Shown: positions 1-6,945, counted from the stretch's first letter. The stretch: DNA of 11,829 nt from Elusimicrobiota bacterium (GCA_012515635.1 JAAYXZ010000025.1:1-11829); one strand, 5' to 3'. The notes: a model not told the origin generated them from the letters alone. Numbers and translations are program-made.

Positions 1-1
1 A

Positions 2-445
2 GTTGAGCATTTCCCTTATTATAAGGATGTTACCTGTATTACGCCTAACAGGGCGGAGGCAAGTGAGTTTATGCGTATTAACGAGCCGAATACACCTGAA
101 GATATAAAAAAACTCGGAAAAAACATTATAAGGTCTTTAATGTGTGAAAACCTGATTATTACTCTTGGGAAAGACGGTATGATGCTGTTTGAAAAGAAAG
201 GGAGAATTATGCGCATACCTACGGTGGCAAGAGAGGTGTTTGATGTAACAGGCGCAGGCGATACAGTGATTGCGGTTTTTACTCTTTCGCTTTTAGCAGG
301 CGCATCTGTTGTAGAGGCGGCGATAATCTCCAATATAGCGGCAGGTATAACTGTGGCTAAACTCGGGACTGCTTTTACGAGTCAAAGAGAGTTAAGGGAA
401 ACCTTCAGGGATGTTTTGGCAAAAGAGTACATAGACATAGTTTAA
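2..445 (+). CDS. hldE1: D-glycero-beta-D-manno-heptose-7-phosphate kinase, C-terminal part (partial)
   Basis: This is the 3' part of a PfkB/ribokinase-family sugar kinase; the reading frame is open from base 2 and the start lies outside the window. About 147 residues are visible. The segment VTCITPNRAEA near the start and the ATP/sugar-binding signature DVTGAGDT (bases 242-265), whose aspartate is the family's catalytic base, match the kinase domain of HldE (RfaE domain I), as does the following AAGITVAKLGTA stretch. The enzyme phosphorylates D-glycero-D-manno-heptose 7-phosphate at C1 in the cytosol, on the way to ADP-heptose for LPS core. Its stop codon overlaps the start of the next gene by one base (TAATG). 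In E. coli this domain is fused to the nucleotidyltransferase; here the two are separate genes. The symbol hldA or rfaE1 is also used for the stand-alone kinase. Confidence 0.93.
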   Translation, partial: VEHFPYYKDVTCITPNRAEASEFMRINEPNTPEDIKKLGKNIIRSLMCENLIITLGKDGMMLFEKKGRIMRIPTVAREVFDVTGAGDTVIAVFTLSLLAGASVVEAAIISNIAAGITVAKLGTAFTSQRELRETFRDVLAKEYIDIV

Positions 446-921
446 TGAAGAAACTAAAAGATTTTAAAGAGATAGAAGGGATAGCGGGGCGGTTGAAACA
501 AACAGGCAGGAAGGCGGTCTTCACCAATGGGTGTTTTGATATACTGCATAAGGGGCATATACGGCTATTAAAAAAGGCAAAATCTCTGGGAGATGTTCTT
601 ATAATAGGCCTTAACACCGATGCTTCTGTAAGGCGACTGAAAGGCAAGGAAAGACCGTTTTTTAAAGAGATGGAAAGGGCGGAGGTTATATCCGCTCTTG
701 AGATGGTTGATTATGTTGTTCTTTTCCCGCAGGACACACCTTACGAACTTATAAAGATAATAAAGCCCAATGTTTTAGTGAAGGGCGGTGATTACATAAA
801 AGAAGAGGTTGTGGGCAGGGATATTGTGGAAGGGTATGGCGGCAAGGTGTTTATATTTCCTGTGGTGAAGGGCGCTTCAACTACTAAAATAGCGGAAAAA
901 ATAAAGAGAACAAAGATATGA
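445..921 (+). CDS. hldE2: D-glycero-beta-D-manno-heptose 1-phosphate adenylyltransferase
   Basis: A 158-residue stand-alone nucleotidyltransferase equivalent to the C-terminal domain of HldE (RfaE domain II). It transfers AMP from ATP to D-glycero-beta-D-manno-heptose 1-phosphate, giving ADP-D-glycero-D-manno-heptose. The cytidylyltransferase-like fold is shown by FTNGCFDILHKGH, with the HxGH nucleotide-binding motif at residues 35-38, by LIIGLNTDASVRRLKG, and by the C-terminal ASTTKI (residues 144-149), the usual (I/A)STTKI motif. The length is normal for the single-domain form. The ATG is fused to the previous stop (TAATG), which suggests re-initiation by terminating ribosomes; no strong ribosome binding site precedes it. 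It overlaps hldD by four bases. Alternative names are hldC and rfaE2. Confidence 0.94.
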   Translation: MKKLKDFKEIEGIAGRLKQTGRKAVFTNGCFDILHKGHIRLLKKAKSLGDVLIIGLNTDASVRRLKGKERPFFKEMERAEVISALEMVDYVVLFPQDTPYELIKIIKPNVLVKGGDYIKEEVVGRDIVEGYGGKVFIFPVVKGASTTKIAEKIKRTKI

Positions 922-1883
922 AGATTATACTTACAGGGGGGATGGGGTTTATTGGCAGTTGTCTTCTTAAAGGGCTTAACGAGGAGGGCTACACTGATAT
1001 TATCATAGTGGATACTCCCGCGCCTGAGAAGGAAAAAAATATTGCCGGCAAGAGATTCAAAGATGTTATAGAAAAAAATAAGTTTTTATATCTCGTCAAA
1101 GACGGGAAGATGGAACTTCCTGACAGTATGATACATTTTGGCGCTTGTTCGTCAACGATAAACTATGATGTTGAACATATGTTTTTTAATAACTATTATT
1201 ACAGCGTAACACTTGCAAAGTGGATATTATACGGAGGAAAGCGGTTTCTCTATGCGTCTTCTGCGGCTACATACGGGGCGGGTGAGAACGGTTTTTCTGA
1301 TGAGGATGAGGAGACCAAAAAACTCAAACCGCTTAATATATACGGATTGTCAAAACATCTCTTTGACCTTTGGATAATTGCTAACGGTTTTGTTGACAAG
1401 GTAACGGGCTTCAAATTTTTTAATGTCTTTGGTCCTAATGAATATCATAAGGGTGAAATGCGCAGTGTTGTTATTAAGGCGTATGAGGAGATACAAAAGA
1501 CGGGAAGAAAAAAACTTTTCAAGTCGTATAAACCGGGCATACGGGACGGAGAGCAGAAGAGGGACTTTGTTTATATTAAGGATGTGGTGGATGTGGCGCT
1601 GTTTTTTCTTAACCATCCTGAAAGACATGGGATATACAATACAGGGACAGGGAAAGCGCGGAGTTTTAATGACCTTGTAAATGCGGTATTTGCTTGTTTA
1701 GGGGTTTCTCCTTCTATAGAGTATGTAGATATGCCGCAGGAGATAGATAGGGATAAATACCAATATTTTACGGAGGCGGATACGAAAAAATTGAGGAGCG
1801 CGGGTTTTATGGGCGGTTTCACAGAACTTGAAGAGGGAGTTCGTGACTATATTGGCTATCTTAATGGCAGATTACATATGTAA
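918..1883 (+). CDS. hldD: ADP-L-glycero-D-manno-heptose-6-epimerase
   Basis: A 321-residue extended short-chain dehydrogenase/reductase that inverts C6 of ADP-D-glycero-D-manno-heptose, the last step before heptosyltransferases use the sugar in LPS inner core. The N-terminal dinucleotide-binding motif GGMGFIG is at residues 7-13, the HFGACSST segment at 73-80 is typical of HldD, and the active site has SSAAT (114-118), Y142xxxK146 and K178 in the EYHKG segment. In E. coli HldD, Tyr140 and Lys178 are the two catalytic residues, so both are kept. RDFVYIKDV and YFTEADTKKLRSAGF are further family signatures. The start overlaps the hldE2 stop as ATGA, so translation is probably coupled. The next gene follows after 56 bases. 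Confidence 0.95.
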   Translation: MKIILTGGMGFIGSCLLKGLNEEGYTDIIIVDTPAPEKEKNIAGKRFKDVIEKNKFLYLVKDGKMELPDSMIHFGACSSTINYDVEHMFFNNYYYSVTLAKWILYGGKRFLYASSAATYGAGENGFSDEDEETKKLKPLNIYGLSKHLFDLWIIANGFVDKVTGFKFFNVFGPNEYHKGEMRSVVIKAYEEIQKTGRKKLFKSYKPGIRDGEQKRDFVYIKDVVDVALFFLNHPERHGIYNTGTGKARSFNDLVNAVFACLGVSPSIEYVDMPQEIDRDKYQYFTEADTKKLRSAGFMGGFTELEEGVRDYIGYLNGRLHM

Positions 1884-1887
1884 CCGG

Positions 1888-1916
1888 TTGCGACATAAGT
1901 AAGTAAAAGGTAAAAT
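1888..1916 (+). promoter_or_regulatory. candidate sigma70-type promoter ahead of the lipoprotein gene
   Basis: In the 56-base gap after hldD, a TTGCGA box (1888-1893) and a TAAAAT box (1911-1916) are separated by exactly 17 bases, close to the TTGACA-N17-TATAAT consensus (4 of 6 and 5 of 6 matches). Transcription would begin near 1923, leaving a leader of only about 17 bases before the ATG at 1940. In AT-rich DNA such matches arise by chance, so this is a suggestion that a second transcript may start here. Confidence 0.35.
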
Positions 1917-1939
1917 GTAATATAAAAGAGAATCAGATA

Positions 1940-3130
1940 ATGAAAAAAAATCTAATAATTATTCTGGGTGTAATGATATGTTGTATTCTGCTTACAGGAT
2001 GCGCATCTTCTAAAAGAGGAATCTCCAGGGAACAATTAAAGGAAGAGGTTTCCCAGACATCGCCGGGCGAGGTTTATATCTCGCCTGAATTGCCTGAAGA
2101 AGAGGGACATAGCATAAAACTGTTGAAAAGAAGAAGACCGCTGGATATCTTTGCTGTTTTGCGCGAAGAAAAAGAGGTTGTTGAAAGCGAAGAGATAGCG
2201 TTCCCCGATACAATACGCGAAGAAGAGATAACTCCTGATGAAAGAGCGGTTATTCAGCAGGAGAAGGAAGAACTGTTAATAGCAAAGAAAGACCTGCCAG
2301 ATGAAACAGCGCAGCCGGTACCCAAGAACGGAAAAGATAAAACGCAACCTTCAGTTGATGCTTGTTATATACCCGCGCTTGAACTTTGGAATGGAGAGTG
2401 TCTTGTATATCAAATGTCATGGAATTCCATAGGTGTCGGCAAAGGGATGCTTGCCTGTAGTGGTATAAACAATAGTTTTGGGGATGTATATCATATTTTA
2501 GGGCTTAGTATTCCTGATAAAAGTTTTCTGGGTTCAAAAATGAGTTTATACAGGATGGATGCATATCTTGATAAAGAGACATTACAACCCTACTATTATT
2601 ACCAATATGGTAAGAGCAGCGACGGGAAGGAAGATATTCTTGAAATCCGTTTTGACTGGAAGAATAAAAAATATTTTACCCAGTATAAAAAATACGACAA
2701 AGGAAAACTTTATAGCACCAAAGAAAAGACCCTCTCTCTTCCGCATACTGCGCATGATAGCATCTCCATATTTTATGTTGTGAGAACTTTAGACCTTGAT
2801 AACTCATCTTCTTTTACTATTCCCATAGCAATGAGAGATATATGGGACCTAACTATTCAAACATTGGGAAAGAAGACCGTGAATATTCCCTGTAAAGGGA
2901 AAGGTGATGTTTATGTGCTTCAACCACAGGCAAAAAGCGATACAGGGTTTTTTACTAAAGGGGCGATGGATTTATGGCTTACTGCTGATAATAAACGTTT
3001 GCCTGTATACCTTGAAGGCAGGGTGGCGCTTGGGAAGGCGCGGATGTCTCTTATTGGAGAAAAAAAACTCTCTCCCGGGGCAACCCTGAACACAGAAACT
3101 ATAACCAATATTCTTAGCGAGTTTAACTAA
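1940..3130 (+). CDS. DUF3108-domain outer-membrane-type lipoprotein
   Basis: A 396-residue predicted lipoprotein of unknown function. The N-terminus has a short basic region (MKK), a hydrophobic stretch and the lipobox LTGC, so Cys21 would be lipidated and become the mature N-terminus. Ala22 at the +2 position lacks the inner-membrane retention signal known in enterobacteria, which favours the outer membrane. Residues about 25-140 form a charged linker rich in Glu, Lys and Pro without recognisable fold. From about residue 145 (ELWNGECLVYQMSWNSIGVG) to the end the sequence resembles the DUF3108 beta-rich domain, which typically starts with a GExLxYxVxW-like segment. It sits between heptose genes and tsaB; its stop overlaps the tsaB start (TAATG). 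The ribosome binding site is weak (AAAGAG about 12 bases upstream). A role in the envelope is likely from the signal; anything more specific would be guesswork. Confidence 0.8.
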   Translation: MKKNLIIILGVMICCILLTGCASSKRGISREQLKEEVSQTSPGEVYISPELPEEEGHSIKLLKRRRPLDIFAVLREEKEVVESEEIAFPDTIREEEITPDERAVIQQEKEELLIAKKDLPDETAQPVPKNGKDKTQPSVDACYIPALELWNGECLVYQMSWNSIGVGKGMLACSGINNSFGDVYHILGLSIPDKSFLGSKMSLYRMDAYLDKETLQPYYYYQYGKSSDGKEDILEIRFDWKNKKYFTQYKKYDKGKLYSTKEKTLSLPHTAHDSISIFYVVRTLDLDNSSSFTIPIAMRDIWDLTIQTLGKKTVNIPCKGKGDVYVLQPQAKSDTGFFTKGAMDLWLTADNKRLPVYLEGRVALGKARMSLIGEKKLSPGATLNTETITNILSEFN

Positions 3131-3765
3131 TGAAGGTCTTGTCTATAGAAACCACTTCAGAAGTATGCAGTGTGGCGCTTCTTGAAGATGATAAAATTTG
3201 TTCAGAGCATAGATTTCAAACATCCGATGCCGCCCGCAGATTAATCTCATCAATAGATATCCTCTTGAAAGAGAACAATGTCAAGCCATCAGAACTTGAA
3301 TTGCTTGTGGTCTCTTATGGTCCCGGACAATGGACTGGTGTGCGGCTGGGTATGGGAGCGGCTAAAGGTATTGCGGCGGGAACGGAGGCAAAGATATTCT
3401 GCGTAGGAGCGATGGACAGCATTTTTTTCGGAATCAGAGAGTTCAAGATGCCTGCTTTTTGTATTATCAATGCTTATAGGGAAGAGGTCTATCTATCATC
3501 TTTTAACGGAAGATTCGCCTATAAAAGAAATTATCCTATAAAGAGAATAAAATTTGAGGAATTGGACAGGTTGTGCGGGGAGAAGAATGTTTTGCTTACA
3601 GGCTCCGGTATTTTTTCTATCCCTGATAAAATAAAAAAATGCAAAAGTGTTAATGTGGTGGAGAGATATTCCAGTCCTTCGGCAGGTATAAACGGGCTCT
3701 TAGCAATAGAAAAAATTCGCAGAGGGGTGCCTTCTGCTCCGTTGAAACCGTTCTATGGAAGGTGA
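3130..3765 (+). CDS. tsaB: tRNA threonylcarbamoyladenosine biosynthesis protein TsaB
   Basis: A 211-residue member of the TsaB/YeaZ branch of the ASKHA (actin-like) superfamily. With TsaD and TsaE it forms the complex that places threonylcarbamoyl on A37 of ANN-decoding tRNAs; TsaB itself is the non-catalytic partner that dimerises with TsaD. The start KVLSIETTSEVCSVAL is the family phosphate-loop-like segment and YGPGQWTGVRLGMGAAKGIA (about residues 63-82) matches the GPGSFTGxRxGxxxAKGLA signature; Ser-Phe of the consensus is Gln-Trp here. The C-terminal part is short and diverged, as is common in TsaB. The ATG overlaps the preceding stop by one base and the end overlaps the glycosyltransferase by 11 bases. 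No tsaD or tsaE is present in the window. Confidence 0.92.
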   Translation: MKVLSIETTSEVCSVALLEDDKICSEHRFQTSDAARRLISSIDILLKENNVKPSELELLVVSYGPGQWTGVRLGMGAAKGIAAGTEAKIFCVGAMDSIFFGIREFKMPAFCIINAYREEVYLSSFNGRFAYKRNYPIKRIKFEELDRLCGEKNVLLTGSGIFSIPDKIKKCKSVNVVERYSSPSAGINGLLAIEKIRRGVPSAPLKPFYGR

Positions 3766-4873
3766 AAAACTGATAAAAATATCGTTTTTGATACCGAGTT
3801 CAGAGATAGGCGGCACAGAGAGAATGCTTCTCTTGATGATAGAGAACCTTCCTCGGGATATATTCCTTCCACCTGTGGTCTTCGCAATGAAGGGCGCAGG
3901 ACAATTCACAGATGAATTGAAAAGACGGGGAATAAGGACAGAGATATTTAACCTCAAAAGAAGACCGTTTGATTTTCTAAAATTGTTATACCGCATCAAT
4001 AAAGAGTCCCCCGATATCCTCCACTCTTTTCTTTTTTACGGAAACCTTGCGGGGAGAATAGCGGGCAAGATTCTGAGAGTTCCTGTAGTCATATCTTCCC
4101 AGCGCAGCACAGACCTCTGGCGAAAGCGGTGGCATTGGTTATTAGACCGCTTTACCGCAGAATGGACAGATATTATTATATCCAACTCTTATCGGGGGAA
4201 GGATGTATTGGTAGAAAAAGCGGGTATAAGTCCGAAAAAAATAAGAGTAATACCCAATGGTATCAGAGCGCCGAAGCCCGATAAAACCATAAGTGAACCG
4301 TTGGGTATAAGCGGTGCGGATTATATTGTCGGAACGGTGGGAAATCTTCGGAAGGCAAAAGGGCATAGATATATTATTATGGCGGCTCCGTTAATCCTTA
4401 AAGAATGCCCAAATACAAAATTCATTATAGTGGGGGATGGCGAACTAAAGGATTCCTTAATAAAGGAAGCAAAAAAAACGGGTGTTTCAGAGAATTTTAT
4501 ATTTACCGGTTTTATGGATAATCCTGCGGATATTATTCCGCTATTTGATGTGTTTGTCTTTCCCTCGCTTTGGGAAGGATGTCCTGTGGGTTTATTGGAG
4601 GCAATGATGCTTGGGAAAAGTTCTGTTGCTTTTCCTGTGGGGGATATCCCTTATATTATAGAAGAAGGTAAAAGCGGGCTGTTGGTAGAATACAAGTCGG
4701 TTGAAAAACTTGCTTCTGCAGTGGTGGCTCTCTTAAAAAACAGAGAACTTAGGGATGAGATAGGGAAAGCGGCATATAAAAAGGCGTTGGAGCGTTTTTC
4801 TCATAAGGTTATGATGGAACAATACCTCTCTGTTTACCTTGAACTTATTGATTTTAAAAGCAAGAAAGTGTAA
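3755..4873 (+). CDS. GT4-family (GT-B fold) glycosyltransferase
   Basis: A 372-residue retaining-type glycosyltransferase of family GT4. The N-terminal Rossmann domain has the loop SSEIGGTERML (residues 15-25), where the GG pair usually contacts the acceptor or donor. The C-terminal Glycos_transf_1 domain begins near residue 185 (YIVGTVGNLRKAKGH, 190-204) and contains the donor-binding E-x7-E motif, E274 and E282, within SLWEGCPVGLLEAM. There is no signal peptide or membrane segment, so it acts at the cytoplasmic face of the inner membrane. The sugar donor and acceptor cannot be read from sequence; with heptose synthesis genes nearby, an LPS or other surface polysaccharide is the most likely product. 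Its first 11 bases lie inside tsaB and no ribosome binding site is evident, suggesting coupled translation. An alternative start about six codons later is not ATG, so the ATG at 3755 is kept. Confidence 0.88.
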   Translation: MEGEKLIKISFLIPSSEIGGTERMLLLMIENLPRDIFLPPVVFAMKGAGQFTDELKRRGIRTEIFNLKRRPFDFLKLLYRINKESPDILHSFLFYGNLAGRIAGKILRVPVVISSQRSTDLWRKRWHWLLDRFTAEWTDIIISNSYRGKDVLVEKAGISPKKIRVIPNGIRAPKPDKTISEPLGISGADYIVGTVGNLRKAKGHRYIIMAAPLILKECPNTKFIIVGDGELKDSLIKEAKKTGVSENFIFTGFMDNPADIIPLFDVFVFPSLWEGCPVGLLEAMMLGKSSVAFPVGDIPYIIEEGKSGLLVEYKSVEKLASAVVALLKNRELRDEIGKAAYKKALERFSHKVMMEQYLSVYLELIDFKSKKV

Positions 4874-4908
4874 AATTAGAGTTCTATAAAGTTCTCCAAA
4901 GAGATAAT

Positions 4909-5451
4909 ATGGTAAAAAAAGATAAACGAAAAAACAAAACAGCAGATTGGTTTAAGTCCCTTGTGTGGGCGTTGGCTATTGCGGTGTTAGTGCGGATTTT
5001 TTTTATAGGAAATTTTAAGATACCGTCAACATCAATGGTCCCGACACTCAGGGTGGGTGACCGACTTCTCTCTAATAACATCATATACAAAATTCGTTCA
5101 CCGAAGAGAGGGGAGGTTGTGATTTTCAAGTATCCGGAGGACCCTAAGAGGGATTTTGTTAAAAGGATGATAGGGCTTCCCAGCGAAAAGGTGATGATAA
5201 AAGATGGGAAGATATTTGTTAACGGGGAAGTAGTTGAAGGTGAGAGAATCTCCATAAGAAAATATTACAGTGAAGGTTTTTACGGAAACGAAGAAGAGAT
5301 AGAGGTTCCCCCTGAAGGTTACTATGTTTTGGGGGATAATAGCATAAATAGTAGGGATAGCAGGTATTGGGGGTTTGTTCCGAAGAAAAATTTTGTAGGT
5401 AAGGCGCTTTTTATTTACTGGCCGCCATGGAGAATGGGTTTTATCCGTTAA
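4909..5451 (+). CDS. lepB: Signal peptidase I
   Basis: A 180-residue type I signal peptidase (S26 family) that removes signal peptides from Sec- and Tat-exported preproteins at the outer face of the inner membrane. A basic N-terminus is followed by one membrane segment (about residues 17-34). Box B, IPSTSMVPTL, gives the catalytic Ser42; box D, DFVKRMIGLP, gives the catalytic Lys85; box E is GDNSINSRDSRYWGFVP. Box E has Ser where most family members have Arg (GDNR), a change seen in some homologues. The short length with a single anchor resembles Gram-positive, thermophile and candidate-phylum forms rather than the 324-residue two-anchor E. coli enzyme. It starts 35 bases after the glycosyltransferase, with a modest GAGAT ribosome binding site. 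It would process non-lipoprotein exported substrates, including those later taken by the T2SS. Confidence 0.95.
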   Translation: MVKKDKRKNKTADWFKSLVWALAIAVLVRIFFIGNFKIPSTSMVPTLRVGDRLLSNNIIYKIRSPKRGEVVIFKYPEDPKRDFVKRMIGLPSEKVMIKDGKIFVNGEVVEGERISIRKYYSEGFYGNEEEIEVPPEGYYVLGDNSINSRDSRYWGFVPKKNFVGKALFIYWPPWRMGFIR

Positions 5452-5472
5452 AGATGTAAGGTGCGAAAAACT

Positions 5473-5514
5473 ATGATAGAAGTCCAAGATTTTGATGGGG
5501 GTGCGTCTGTATGA
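5473..5514 (+). other. possible 13-codon leader ORF coupled to grpE
   Basis: A short open frame, ATG to TGA, reads MIEVQDFDGGASV. An AAGGTG sequence lies about nine bases before its ATG, and its TGA overlaps the grpE start as ATGA, the same junction used between three other gene pairs in this window. It would fill most of the 59-base gap between lepB and grpE. At 13 codons it has no statistical weight as a gene. It could act as a translated leader that hands ribosomes to grpE, or be a chance frame. Confidence 0.25.
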
Positions 5515-6104
5515 GTAAGGAAGGCAAAGGTAAGATTATGGTACAAGAGGAAGACCTGAATAATTTGAGAGAGGAAGCGAAAAAAGTTCAAGCGCTGGAG
5601 AATAAACTTAAAGAGATAGAGGAGGAGATGTTGTTGCTTAAAGACAAATATCTCCGAACACTGGCTGATTTTGATAACTATAAAAAGAGAGCGGACAAAG
5701 AGAAGCAGGAGATATTTAAATTTGGGACGGAGAATCTTATATTGCAACTGCTTCCTTTTGAGGATGTATTTGAAGGGGTGTTGAAACAGATGAACAATAC
5801 CATATCGTATGATGTAATCCATAAGGGTGTGGAGATGCTGAAACAGGAGTTTACTAAATTTTTGGAAAGCGTAGGGGTGAGAAGGATAGATGTCAGGGGA
5901 GTGTGCTTTGACCCCGGGTGCCATGAAGCAGTGGAAACCATAGAGAAAAATGATTGTAAGGAAGGAGAGATTATAGAGGAAATCAGAAGTGGATACTCCT
6001 TTCATAACAGGATTATAAGGCCTGCGCTTGTAAAAGTGGCTAAAAAACCTGATTGTAAAATACCTTCGGAAAATGATGAAAGTTCTTTCTCCGGCGAAGA
6101 TTAA
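5511..6104 (+). CDS. grpE: Nucleotide exchange factor GrpE
   Basis: A 197-residue GrpE, the cofactor that releases ADP from DnaK (Hsp70). The N-terminal part, about residues 12-60, is the long charged dimerisation helix (coiled coil), ending in YLRTLADFDNYKKRADKEK, the best-conserved GrpE block. The C-terminal beta domain that contacts DnaK includes FDPGCHEAV (133-141) and GYSFHNRIIRPALVKVA (161-177). The start at 5511 has a GGGGGTG ribosome binding site about eight bases upstream; an in-frame ATG ten codons in (5538) is an alternative. hrcA, dnaK and dnaJ are not adjacent and I see no CIRCE operator (TTAGCACTC-N9-GAGTGCTAA) in front, so heat-shock control is not visible here. The last 32 bases overlap ispE, so the acidic tail is encoded inside the next gene. 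Confidence 0.95.
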   Translation: MSKEGKGKIMVQEEDLNNLREEAKKVQALENKLKEIEEEMLLLKDKYLRTLADFDNYKKRADKEKQEIFKFGTENLILQLLPFEDVFEGVLKQMNNTISYDVIHKGVEMLKQEFTKFLESVGVRRIDVRGVCFDPGCHEAVETIEKNDCKEGEIIEEIRSGYSFHNRIIRPALVKVAKKPDCKIPSENDESSFSGED

Positions 6105-6936
6105 TCTTTTTCTTGAAACGGGTTCTTATGAAGGAGGGTTGCATAGAATTATCTCCCTTGTGGATGTAGTGGACCTTTATGATATCGTTGAACTGGAAGA
6201 GTCTGCCTGCACAGAAGTAAAATTCCTTTCCGAATGGAGCATACCTGATAAAAATACCGTTACAAAGAGTATCGCTGCCCTTAAAGAAATATTCCGTATA
6301 GAAAAAAATGTAAGAATTACCATAAATAAAAAAATACCTCCCGGCGGCGGTCTTGGCGGAGGGAGTTCCAATGCCGCTACTGTCATAAAAGCCCTTGCAG
6401 AGATGTGGAAAATCAGGGCTTCAAACAAGATGCTTATGGAGATAGCGTTGAAGATAGGAAGCGATGTGCCTCTTTTTATTATGGGTAAAAGATGTCTGGT
6501 AGAAGGATTCGGTGAGAAAATAACCGTTAAAGGCGTATCTCCACACACATTGGCGTATTATTTTTTAGTACCTCCTTTTTCTGTCTCAACAGGGGATGTT
6601 TACAGAGAGAATGACGCTCTGAAAAAGCAAGGGGACTTGACAGAAGGAGCGCGCAAGATTAAAATCCTTAATGAATGCATTATGAGAAGAGATATAGCGG
6701 GAATAGAAGCAAATATGTTTAATCGTTTGGATATGTCGTATTTTTCATTATGGAGAGAGGGAAAGGAGGTGAAAGAGAGAGCGGAGAGGAGAACGGGGAA
6801 GAGGTTTTTTGTGTCGGGAAGCGGAGGAACCTTGTTCTCTGTGTTTTTGTGTAAAGAGGATGCGGAAGAGATGTCTAAAATCTTGAATATAGATGGCTGG
6901 CGAGGATATGTTGTTGAGAGTATACAAACTTCTTAG
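6073..6936 (+). CDS. ispE: 4-diphosphocytidyl-2-C-methyl-D-erythritol kinase
   Basis: A 287-residue GHMP-family kinase of the MEP isoprenoid pathway; it phosphorylates the 2-hydroxyl of CDP-methylerythritol with ATP. Visible motifs are SPAKINLFL at the N-terminus (Lys9), the glycine-rich ATP loop PPGGGLGGGSSNAA (residues 89-102), the catalytic Asp131 in KIGSDVPLFI, and the C-terminal GHMP motif SGSGGTLFSVF. The substrate segment is EGGLHRI, where most IspE proteins have DGYHE(I/L). His24 is kept, but the tyrosine that stacks on cytosine in E. coli (Tyr25) is Leu23; the opposite aromatic (Phe185 in E. coli) seems to be Tyr176. Two ATG codons in tandem (6073, 6076) lie inside the end of grpE, a 32-base overlap; there is no strong ribosome binding site. 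spoVG follows after 14 bases. Confidence 0.93.
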   Translation: MMKVLSPAKINLFLETGSYEGGLHRIISLVDVVDLYDIVELEESACTEVKFLSEWSIPDKNTVTKSIAALKEIFRIEKNVRITINKKIPPGGGLGGGSSNAATVIKALAEMWKIRASNKMLMEIALKIGSDVPLFIMGKRCLVEGFGEKITVKGVSPHTLAYYFLVPPFSVSTGDVYRENDALKKQGDLTEGARKIKILNECIMRRDIAGIEANMFNRLDMSYFSLWREGKEVKERAERRTGKRFFVSGSGGTLFSVFLCKEDAEEMSKILNIDGWRGYVVESIQTS

Positions 6937-6938
6937 AA

Positions 6939-6945
6939 AGGGAGG
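6939..6945 (+). promoter_or_regulatory. strong ribosome binding site for the SpoVG-family gene
   Basis: The 14-base gap between ispE and the SpoVG-family gene contains an AAAGGGAGG run, with the GGGAGG core five to six bases before the ATG at 6951. It is one of the best Shine-Dalgarno sequences in the window and supports this start, which also coincides with the usual first residue of SpoVG proteins. Confidence 0.7.

Noticed and set aside
1423..1680. 85-residue plus-strand frame inside hldD
   Set aside because: Out-of-frame shadow of conserved hldD sequence; Arg/Trp/Leu-rich with no motif.
4881..4900. Tandem imperfect decamers (GTTCTATAAA, GTTCTCCAAA) before lepB
   Set aside because: Only two copies with two differences in AT-rich sequence; not enough to call a repeat or regulatory site.
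5098..5487. 129-residue minus-strand frame opposite lepB
   Set aside because: Antisense shadow of signal peptidase codons, with no domain or ribosome binding site.
5448..6005. 185-residue open frame on the minus strand opposite grpE
   Set aside because: It lies wholly antisense to a clear grpE, has low-complexity Phe/Leu/His-rich composition expected from the complement of a purine-rich gene, no recognisable motif and no convincing start region.
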